NCBI GenBank assembly: GCA_907165275.2
Contig: OU015672.1
Span: forward strand, 3,454,501-3,518,500
Direction of reading: 5' to 3'
Origin: Zygaena filipendulae
Taxonomy: Eukaryota; Arthropoda; Insecta; Lepidoptera; Zygaenidae
Length of the DNA: 64,000 nt
In this document: piece by piece, positions 31,301 through 43,300 of the stretch
Numbering within the stretch: the stretch's first letter is position 1
How the letters are laid out: each line of letters opens with the position of its first letter
Notes under the pieces: model-generated
The model's database searches: none
Told to the model about the DNA's origin: nothing
The model's input: only the letters and a program-made list of their open reading frames with translations
Translations under genes and position numbers: made by a program

Positions 31301-34300
31301 CACTTTGGATTTTTTTTCACTAGTCTCTTTTTTCACCAGATATTTCCACGGTGGCGCATTAGACGATGGAGCAGGCAACGGGTCGGAGTATGGTGTGGTG
31401 GCATACCACTCGGCCGACTGTCTCCCGGCCCCGCCTGTGGACACTTACGGCCCGTTCACAGCGCCACAAGAAGTGTTGGATACCATAGACACACTAGAGT
31501 AAGTCTGAATATAGCAAATTTCTTCATCTCTTTATTATCAGTTTTTACACATACATATTCATAAAAGATATGTGGTTGCGGAGTTCCTCGCTCGTGAGAT
31601 ACTTCAGCTTCTGTGTGCCCTACATAGTATGGAAGATAAATAATAAGCCTTAATTCATTTCTCACCAATATAGTTACACTTTTTTTTTTTTTTTAAGTGT
31701 GTTGGTCTCTTCCCTTCTGTATCCACTCAAGTCCTGCCACCTGGATGATATCGTCAGTCCATCGTTGGATAGGCCGACCAACATTCCTATTTCCATCTGG
31801 CCCTTTCCATTTTGTTGTTTTCGCAGTCCATCTTCCGTCAGTCAGTCGCGCGACGTGTCCTGCCCATTGCCATTTCATTTTTAAGGCGTGTTGCAGTGCA
31901 TCGGTTACCTTTGTTCTACTTCTAATTATTTCGCTTCTGACCTTATGTACTTTCTTTATTTTTAAGATATAGAAGGTAATATAATAATATATAGATAAGG
32001 AAGGTATGGAAGATAACACAAATTGCAGCAAACCTTACAAATATTATAAATGCGAAAGTATTTTTGTTTGTTTGTTACGCTTTCACGCCTTAATGTCTCA
32101 ACCTATCGTCATGAAATTGCATACACGTTATCAGGGTTACAGGGAAGGAAATAGGGTACTTAATAGGAATTCTCGCGAGAACTCCGAACTTATCGCGGGT
32201 GAAACCACAGCGAACAGCTAGTTAGTGTTATAATTCTCTTTTAACAGCCACTGTTTTTTTTACCAACAAAAGAAAATGCTATGTTTTGTGTGCTTGCACA
32301 TCAGATATTTTGACACTGTGTAGTGTGTTATATAGCCTGTAGCCTTCCTCTATAAATGGACTATCCAACACAAAAGAACTTTTCAATTTGAACCAGTAGT
32401 TCCTGAGATTAGCACATTCAACCAACCAAACAAACAAACTTTTTACTGTTGTTACAGTATTTCACCGTTTAGTTTTCGGTTTTACGTTCAACAGATACGT
32501 GGGCGGCCACTCAGAGAGCCGCGCGTGCGTGATCGAAGCGCTGGCGACGGCGCAGTCGTGCCTGGAGGAGCTGGCCGCCGACCGGCCGGACATGCACCCG
32601 CACCTGCTGCTGCTGGGGTGCTCGCCGCCCTACTCCGCGTACGGCGGGGGCTTGATGCCGCCCGGTCAGTGGCACGAACACACATTCACACTCGATGACG
32701 TCGCATATATACATTCACACTTTGTTGACTGCGACACTCTCACTAAACAAGAGTAGCCCAGAGATAAGAGATCGTTTCAATGCGAAAAAATCTGCCTGCC
32801 TGTATTACAAACATAGAAATGAAATTAATTTCGAGGAGGGGTCATGTTCTCTAAACCACGTAGGTACAGAGTGCATGAAAATGCATAACATAAATTTACG
32901 CATATTTAAACACACATACCAATGTGATCAATATAACCAATTATACATATTTTATTTAGAGGCTCTACTATCTCCTTGATTCTGTCACCAACTACACTAC
33001 AAGTGAGCTATGAGTGTGCCGTGCGTGTACATTTGCCTGATGCTCCCTTTTAAGTTAAGGTGTAAGTTAATCAGACCCAGTCTTTTTTACCCCCCCCCCC
33101 CCCCCCCCCCTCCTTCATCTTTTCCGAATCCCCTGTATATACTCTTTTTGCATATACAGGCTGTCCCGTAAATCGACGTCAAGCCAGAACCAGGTAAAAG
33201 GCTAAGTCATAACAGCTGTTAACAGAAAAATAAAAAATCTTTGCTATGCCTATTTAAAAAAAGGACAGTCATTAAAAACTTACGAAAGCAATAATTTTGA
33301 AAATTTCATTGGCAAAAACTTAAATTTTAAGCAGTAGTTTTCAGAAACACTATTCAGGATTACACATTAAGAAGAAAATTGAAAAATAGTTAATGTTTGT
33401 AGCAGCAGGAGTTAAAGAACCGTCGCAGGGTGAATTATTTTTATAAATTTTAAAGATATAATTTTTTTCCGTTTTTCTATTAAGTTATGACGTAGCCTAT
33501 CACCCGGTTCTGGCTTGACGTCGATTTACGGGACACCCTGTATATTTAAATGTGTACGTACGGTGCGCTGCGCAGGTTGTCCGGCGACGCTGGAGCTGGC
33601 GGCGCGCGCGCTGCTGGAGCGCGGCGTGCTGGTGTCGGTGGCGGCGGCGCGCCAGCTGGCGGCGCTGCCCGCGCTCTACGAGCAGTGCGGCGGGGACCTG
33701 CACCAGGCGCAGCAGCGGAACTACGCCAAGGTGTGCATGTTGAAAATATAATATACACGTATTTTTATGCTTTTTTCGAATTATTATCGGAAAAATACTT
33801 AGATAAAACGCATTAAAGTTTAGGAGTGGGAGGTCGCGACGTCATAACTAAGTATAAAGAATAGGTACCTATGTGTGACGTCAGACGGAAATTCAACTCA
33901 ATGTACCTATCGCCATTATTTATTGGTTACTTAAAAAAAGGTAAAATATGTGTCCAATATTTTTTATTGAACGGAATAAAATTCAAAAAATTTAGTCATG
34001 CCCATTTTGATTTTCGTAAGTTGCCATAAAGTTCCCTATCGGTGGGAGGCGGCCAGTGTCGCGGTTTCACCCGCGATAATTTTGTGGTTCCCGCGAAACT
34101 GTTCCATACAAACTTTGCAACCCCTTCTCATCCCCTTAGGGGTTGAATTTGCAAAATTTGAATTTCTTATCGGATGCCTACGTCACACAAAAAACACACC
34201 CTCCAAGTTTCAGGTCTCTACGATCAGCGGTTTAGGCTGTGCGTTGATCCATCAGTCATTCAGGACAAAGCATTTTATATGTATAGATAGATAGTTATAT

Positions 34301-37300
34301 CTGTATTCTGGGCTCGCAGGACCCGCGGCACATGGTGCTGCTGCGCGGCTACAGCCTGAAGGAGCGGCCGCCTAGCCCCGCGCCGCCGCCCGCGCCTGAA
34401 CTGCAGCCCGACGTGTACGGGTGAGTCACTCTACACACACACACACACATGAATCCTTCAAAGGCTAAATACAGTACAAGCACAAAAGTACAAAAAAAAA
34501 ATACAGTGTACATTACCTAAAGCATATTTTATTATTTTTTTTTTTTAAGTAAATAATGTAATATAGTTTTTGTGCTTTATAGGATTTTTAAAGGTGTTTA
34601 AAAACCTTAGTAGGTTTATCTAAACACCGACATTCGTCGACAACACTGCTTACTTTGTACCTAATGACAAAGTTAGACTTATTTACGTAAGCAATAGTAA
34701 GGATTTAAGTAACTATAGTGAACGGGATTTTGTGGCAAATGAAATGCTATCATCAAAATAAAATAAAATTCAAGTGAACTCATACGTATAACTATAACAT
34801 AAACTTTATCTGTAATACGATAATTTTACTATTATATTTTTATGACAGTTGAGTTTCCGAATAAAGCAAATTAAAAACAATGCATTGCGTGCTCCCAGAC
34901 AGGGGCGCGGCGCGGGTGTGGGTGTGGGCGGGCCGCCGGTGGCCCGGGTGGGCGTGGGCGTGGGCGTGGGCGGCGTGGGCGCGCAGCAGCAGGGGCAGCA
35001 GTTCGCGCGCGCGTGCGGCCGCGGCTGGCTCGCGCCGCCCCGCCAGCCGCCCCTCTACAGCACCAACTCGGCGCTGCTCACGCAGCTCACGCAGCCCTCG
35101 TATCCGCCGCCGCCGCCGCAATCCGCACAGGTGGTTCAAACTATGTATTACTTATTTATTTTGTTTATTTATTCCATATTGCATTCAGCATTCTCTTCTA
35201 TTCAAAAAAAAATTGTTCCTGCGGGAATTCCGAAACTCTCGCGGGTGACACCGCGGGGCACAGCTAGTATTTATATGTACATGTTAGTATATTTATATGT
35301 GAGCTTCTGCACCGTGATTGAATGTCGACTCGTCGCTCGTTCACCCAGGTGGGCATGAGCCGCATGCCGGGCATGATGGGCGCGGGCGTGGGCGTGGGCG
35401 GGGTGGGCGTGGGCGCGCCCCCCTCCCAGCAGCAGCAGCAGCAACAGCAGCAGCAGGCGCCGCAGCGCAACTACATCTGGAGCGGGGTGCTCGAGTGGAT
35501 GGAGAAGGGCAAGACGCCCGGGGAGCAGCAGAAGGTCACGAAGATACTGCCGTGCCAGGTGAGTGACGCCGCGCCGCTGCGGTGGGTTCACCGGACCTTT
35601 TCATATCCGACTTCAAAATAACTAGATACTCAGACATAGACATCTATCTATTATCTATCTATCTATCTACTATCTTTAAACGAGACATTCTTGTCTACAT
35701 ACATACAGGGTGGAAATTTGAGATGGGTTAGTGAGGGCAGCTACCTTAAAGGTTGAAGCTACGCGATTATCGTCTTAGGAGACCATCCCTTATTTTTTGA
35801 GTTATTGCTATTGGCATTTACAGATTTTGAAAAAAATGTACATTCAGCGGGAAATCAGCGATTTTCCAAAATATTTTTTATTAGCCTAATCAATCCTGTC
35901 TCCGACAAGGATTAAAAGGCTCTATGGGGCCAAGTTAGGTTAGGGTACCAGAAATGTCACAAATCGAAAAAAACGTTTCCCATACATTTTGTTAGGAAAA
36001 TGAATCGTAGCACAGTAATGGAAAGTTTCTTATTTCGAGAAAATACTGGCTCTGGCTACTGGCTGGCTTCCTCATCGGCAGGTGTCGGCCAGCAGCAAGG
36101 ACATAGAGCCGGAGCTGAAGGTGGACACGTGGCCCAGCAAGCTGCTGATGCAGCTGATGCCCAAGATGCTGGTGAGCACCATCGGCGGGCAGTACCTCAA
36201 GGACAGCAAGTCGGTGCTGTTCCACATGCAGCCCAACGAGGCGCTCGACGCGCTCACCAAAGTCATGATCAACGGCTTTGTGAGTATCATTGCAGTATAG
36301 TATTATATTATCTAAATGATTACAATCGCTGCTAGGTGACTTAACTTTATATATGTAGAATATTGAATATATCGAATAAAAAAATATTGGACACGTTATT
36401 TTCTTTATTTTTACGTAATCATCAAAATAACGGCGACACATTGAGTCGAAATGTCGCGTGAAGTCACGTGTGGTACCGTCATCGTCATGATTAAGCCATT
36501 TTTACTGCTCATTACCGCTTTCCTAGCGATCCCTTCCAGACAACCTAGCAAAATTTAAAAGATTGCGTCGAGCAACGGGCTGCCTTTTTTTCTTTCATTT
36601 CTTCTTCTTCTTCTTCAATTATGGCAATCTATCGCGATTTTTTGCATTTAATTCTGCCAATGTACCTGCGTATTTTTATCAAATAAAGTGATTATGGCGA
36701 AACGCCAATGACATCTCTCTCGAAAACCAGCTTCTCTCTTGGAAAACAAAATGGCTGCTGGACGGTGGTGAAAATATCGAATGAATAACGCGACAGGCGT
36801 CCACTCGCTACGACCTCCACCGGTCAACAACCGTCCTTTCTTTTTATTGTCTGACCTTTCTCTTTAGTGCGTTTCTTTTGGGGCGATAAAGTAATTTGAA
36901 TAAAACGTGTGTGTGTTTGTGCGTGCGTGCGTGCGTGCGTGCGTGCAGGCCGGCTGCGTCCATTTCTCGCCTATGTCGTCGCCGCCGCAGTGCGAGATCA
37001 AAGTGCTGATGCTGCTGTACACGCCCGACAAGAAGGCGTTCCTCGGCTTCATTCCCAACAACCAGGCCGCGTTCGTTGACCGACTCAAAAAGGTTTGTGC
37101 TGCATACAATATTGGAAACGATAGATATCTAATATTATAAAGAGGTAAGGTTTTTGAGTTTGTGAATCGGGAGCTTGTGTCTTTGAAGGGGGTAATCTCT
37201 AAATAATCGATTTTGAAAATTCTTTCACTTATGAAGCTACGGTAGTCCTGAGTGATATAGGGTACTGTTTATCCCGAAATTCCCACTGGGATTCCGAAAT

Positions 37301-40300
37301 TACCGCGGGTGAAACCGCGGGGGACAGCTATCCTTACTAATATTATCAAAGACGACTGTACATTATAAAACTTTTGTTCTTGCAGATTGTAACTTGCAAT
37401 GATGTGCATACCGCTAATTGGCATGCATGTATGTCTAATACTTAAACGATGTAACTTTTATAACCTAATACTATATATGCTGTGCTGTTGGTGTGCCAAT
37501 AAATAAATAAATAAATAAGGGGAAGGGAGTTTATTTATTTGTTTGTTACGCTTTCACGCCTTAACGGTTCAACCGATCATCGCAAGGACATAGGGTAACT
37601 TTTATCCCGGAATTCCCGCGCGAACTCCGAAATTACCGCGGGGGAGCAGCTAGTACTCAATATAACCGTTGCGTGCGTGCGCGTGCGACGCCAATGGGTC
37701 GAGCCCGTCGCTAGACGCCAAAGCTAAGAGTGTGTGTTGTGGGCGCGGATGGTGCAGGTGATCCAGCAGCAGAAGATCACGCAGATAATGAACAAGCAGC
37801 TGCCGGCGGCGGCGGGCGGCGCGCCCCCCATGCAGGGGGGCATGGCCCCCGGCGGGATGCCCCCCGGCGGGAGCATGCCCGGTGAGTTCCCTCGACAGCG
37901 GTTCAAGGCCGATGTATTAAACAAAAAGAACCATAGGAACCGCTTTCGATACAGACTACTGACGTCATTTTGACAGGAGAATTGCGAAAGTGAGTTTTTT
38001 GTTTGTTTGTTACGATTTCACGCTTTAACAGCTCAACCGATCATCATGAAATTTTGTATGCACGCTAGCAGGAGGACACACTAATTAGAGTACTTTATTC
38101 CGGAATTCCCGCGGACACTCCGAAATTATCGTGGGCGAAACCGCGGGGAACAGCTAGGGTACGAATGTTTACGAGTAATTTTTTAGTTACCTATGTATCA
38201 TTATATGTACATAAAGTACCCTAGGAATTCTGAAATAGAAACGCGGGGGAGCAGCTTAGACAAAGTGAGAGAATATAATTTGAAATTCGTATAACATCGA
38301 CGATCTCCAGGGAAAATAACTAGGTGTTATGGCAGGGTTACAGCAGTGTCGTGTTGGGTCGCAGGCTCGTCGGGCATGCAGGGCGGCGGCATGCAGCCGG
38401 CCGTGGGCGGCGTGGGGCAGATGCCGGGCCCCGGCCAGGGCATGGTGCAGCAGGGCATGCAGCAGCACCCGCAGGTCGGCGCCGACACGCGCGCACACAC
38501 ATTACATCACATACACACACACACACACACACACATAAGCATCAACAATGTACACATACGAAAGGTACATGAGCAAAACAAGGAATCACTAAAACAGGTT
38601 TTTGTGTAATAAACTTGTTTCTAAATTTGTGTGTGTGTCTTTTTCGCAATAAAAATTATTTAGTTTTATTTTTTTTTACGCTTTTTGAGTAATCCATGGT
38701 AATGATACATAAAAATACGCTATATTATATTTGGATTTCTTGTGACATTCCTTGTTTTGCCCCTGTATCCTTCATATAAACAAACGTACAAACACGCACA
38801 TGTGTGTTACTAGAGCTTGAATATCGCAAAATTGTAAATAATAAAAATCACAGGTAACCTAATAAGTACAATAACAGTGTCATTTTTGCTATTCATGCTC
38901 CTTCTGTATTAACTACGTTCCGTGATTTGCACAGTGAGTGAGTTTGTGTCCCGCCGCATCTAGCAGATGATGTTTAACCGTACACCTCGATTTGTCCAGC
39001 AGCAGGGCATGATGATGTCGGGCGCGATGGGGCCCCAGGTGGGCGTGGGCGTGGGCATGGGCGGCGGCAAGGGCCCGCGGCCGGTGCCCCAGCTGGACGG
39101 GCTGGAGGCGGCGCGCCAGCAGAACCTGGAGAAGATCCAGCACCTGCAGCAGACGCTCGAGGCGGCGCAGCAGCAGGAGGCGCAGTTCAAGTCGCAGATG
39201 GACATCATGTCGCACCTGCAGGCCGCGCAGCAGCAGGAGCAGCACTACAAGCAGCTCGAGGTGAGCGGGGGCGGGGGGGAGGGGGCAGTGGCAACCAGCC
39301 CGCTGACACTTCATAAATGAACTGATCCAAGACACCATGATACACACCATAAACACGGATGAAACTGTAGGAAACAGCACTAGTATGAAATAGGATATTT
39401 TTTTACTAGATGTTTACTAGATTACTAATAAATATAATTATTATTTGGATCGATTTTATTATCTATACTAATATTATTAAGAGGAAAGATTAGATTTTTT
39501 GTTTGTTTGTTACGATTTCACTCAAAAACTACTGGACTGGCATCAAAAATTCTTTCACAATTAGAAAGCTACATTATCCCTGAGTAACATAGGCTATATC
39601 TATATCGTAATCCGGAACTCCCGCGGGAACTCTGAAATTAACGCGGAGAACAGCTCGTAGTATATAATTTAGATATTAGTAATTTGGAATAGAATTATTA
39701 GTAGCTAGCTGTCCTCCTAGGTTTCACCTTCCTCATGAATCACTCTATCTATTGGTGAAAACGGCATGAAAATCTAAGCATACATAGGAACAGACAGACG
39801 GGGGGAAACGACTTTGGTTTCTACTATGTACTATCTACTTTAGTTTTTGGACTATCTACTTTAGTAGTTAAGTTATTGATTCAAAACGCTTTATTGAGAG
39901 TTATAGAGCGTTTTTTAATTATGTGTTTACCTTATTACATTGTTTAAATACCAAAAAAACATTTAAACATAAAAAATGCTGAAACAAAATGGCGATATGA
40001 TTTTAAAACACGATTTATTCAAAATTTCTCCAATGTGGGTTAACACACTATTGCTTATCTATGTCCATTTATTATGTAGCAACACCATGTTCCTTTTGTT
40101 TTGGTTGAATAAATAAAAAAAATATGTGTGTGTGCGTGTGCGTGTATGTGTCAGTTCTAGGCGTGTCAGGCCGTTTCGGCAGAGCACGCATGAGATATGC
40201 CTGTTCAGGTTGGCCACTTGTTCTTTGTTTTCTTGTGTATTGTGTTGAAACGATTGTATCTACACGTATACGATATATTGTTTGTCCGTGTCACCACAGG

Positions 40301-43300
40301 AGCAGCGCAAGCAGCTGCAGCTGCAGCAGCAGCTCCAGCAGCAGCTGCGCGGCGCGGCGCAGGGCGGCGGCGGGGGGCACGCGCCGCGCATGATGCGCCC
40401 CATCCTGCCCTCCAACCCCGGCCTGAGGCATCTGCTGCAGCAGGTCCGATCGCATTCGTTTCATGTCCACCCTGTATAACATACAACATGTTATCTACCT
40501 ATTATCTTAACGCTGAGTTTAGACTACGAAGCAAATTTTAGAAATTAATTATGTCACTGTCCATCCTGTACATAATAATAAATACTCTCTTAACGCTAAG
40601 TTTAGACTTCGATACACAAAATATGTTAGAAATATTTTTTTTTATTGTTCCCCTTGTATATCATACGGTACTCTCTTGATGCTAAGTTTAGACTACGACA
40701 GGAACGTAACAAATACATTTCTTCACAGTTTCTTCTGTTCGAAGAGTATCTTTACATAAATATACGTGCGTAGATGTGCATTCGAATCGCTCACTGCGCT
40801 CAAGATTCTTAAGTAGAATTCTGAGCGTAATGAGGGATTAAGTCATGCCTATATATAATACTTCGCTCCACTACCAATAAGATGAACTTTGCTGTATCTT
40901 GTTGCACGAACAACTATTAGTGAACATTCAATTCGAATATATTAAAATGTGAGCAGTCAAATACTTGAGCGGAGGCTCGTCGCAGCGGATGCTTTTGGCA
41001 CTGATATGGGAACGCTTGCACTAGTACTTACTGTTGACCTGTAAGCACATTAGACCGAGTTCATATACCATATTAATATGCTTTATATTTCATCATTTCA
41101 TTCAATGTATTAAAGCTCACTCATCGCTTTTAACACTCACTTAATTCTGATTTTAAGATCGAACTTCAGGGACTGTTTCCATACGAATCTTAATATATAA
41201 TTTCTTTTGCTATGTTTGCTTTTAAAAACTTATAGAATACAATATTTTCTTCTATTTTAGCAATATAAAAAAAAAAAACTACCCAGAAGATTAAATAAAA
41301 TAAAAAATATTTGTATTTCATAATAATAATTAAAGTATAAATAGAAATGCGAGAAAATATCTATTGGAATTCTTAATATACCCAGCCCCCGACGATCCAT
41401 CTTAAACTCATTCTTGTTAGTTAGTGTACACAGTAGTTATTCATGAATATCATCCATGGAATTCTTACTTCATCTCTGGATGACCGCTCTCGTATAATAA
41501 ATGCAGCCTGATCGGTACGTAGTTTAATAGTTTGTGCAGTCGTGTGGCAGGCAGGGGTAAGAGGGTACTGACCTCCGTAGCAGGGGATCTATGTTGGAGA
41601 GTTGTCGCATCTCGCTCCTATACTCAATTCAATAATTCACTTCACTTAAGCAGAACTTGTAATATGGCTACCACACAACTGATACAATACAACCCTTAAA
41701 GCTGTTTAGCAGTGTTTTGCTCTTTCTCCTACAAAATGCATACTTAAACAGTACCTAGGTATTATAAAAAAAATATCTCGCTGAATTTCTTCTTCTCAGA
41801 CTAGTTGTCATCCGAAACTATGGTAATATGAAAAAAATAAGATCAGTCGGTTTGTCTTTTCAAAATAACGATCACGAAATAGAATAGGTAATAAAAAAAA
41901 GTTCATATAAAAAGAAGGAGATTTTTACGAGTTGCCACTCAGCCCAGCGACACTCCCTTGAAGCAAAAGTTCCCATGGATTTATGCGCGAACTTCTTTAC
42001 CATCTTTGGAATACTTAACCAAATCCCTATGACCGCGTCATACATTGCATTGGTAAGGTTGGCACCGAATGCTTTCATAGACCGGTTCAGGAAAGTGCCA
42101 ACTCTTTGCCACTCGTCGCCTCTCGGTTGGCGCGCCGATGCTGACCGCGAGCCGTGTGTTTCTAGCAGCAACAGCAGCAACAGCAACAACAGCAACAGCA
42201 GCAACAGCCGCGCCGCGCGCCGCCGCCCCGCCACCCGCACACACACCACGTACAAAGCCACCTGCACGAACCCAATCACTAGGCAGATAGTACACCACAA
42301 GTAATGCTTCATTCACTCCGCACGCTCGCACGTTCTGGGCCGCTGTTCACTTTGACCATAACACGACGTGTTGAGATAACGCGCCACAAAAATTGTCTTT
42401 TCCTTGTTCTCAAAGAAGTTTCACTTCAATAAAACTCATTTACAACGTTTCTAATCTCATACAGAATAATAATTTCTAATATTTGGGCACCTGGAACGTT
42501 TGGGATTGCGTTTTTAGGAGGTGCGTTATGGACAAGAAATGTTGTCGGTCATAGTGAATAAGGGCCCTGATATTTAAGGCGTTCACGTCACCCATAGTAG
42601 AGCCACTCGCTGATTATTATTTTTTTGTTTACAATGGGCATGATGACAAGGTATAAACATAAAAATTCTATTTAGTCCGTCAGTTAGATAGTAAAAAATA
42701 ATAGATAGATTTTTTTTGCTTTTTCAAATTATTGAATAAACACCAATATAAAACGCATTAAAGTTTAGGGTGGGGCTTACGACATCATAACTAAAAAAAA
42801 ACGTCATAACTAAAGTGTATACCTAGGTGTGACGTCACACGGAATTTCAACTTTATATATCGCCGTTATATTTTGATTACGTAAAATAAGGAAAAATACG
42901 TGTTTAATATTTTTTTATTAATCTACGAGACGGACTAAAAATTTAGTCATCATGCCCATTCAGGCAGGCAGTTGAAGAGACTGATCTTAATTTTAATATT
43001 TTTTAATATTTATCTCATTTTGTTTTTAAAATTGATGTTGTTTTTCCTCGGTTTATACCTGGTAATACATATTATGTGAGAAGTCTACTTACGTAGTATA
43101 ATAATTGATATACCTAACGAGTGATGATATTTGGGTGCTGTAACCGCCTTAATCTTTTGCTTACGGCTTTAACATCTTTTCTGCAGCTTATGTAAAATAA
43201 TCATTCATGAATCATAGAATCATATTTCTCCTTTCGTCAGACATATAGCTATAACATTATTATAGGTTTTGACCTGTATAAATATTATTATGTAGGTTAT

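Noticed and set aside
41872..42312. 146-codon minus-strand frame with a run of 15 leucines
   Set aside because: It is the antisense reading of the CAG/CAA tract of MED25 exon 14. No splice or start context and no recognisable domain support it.
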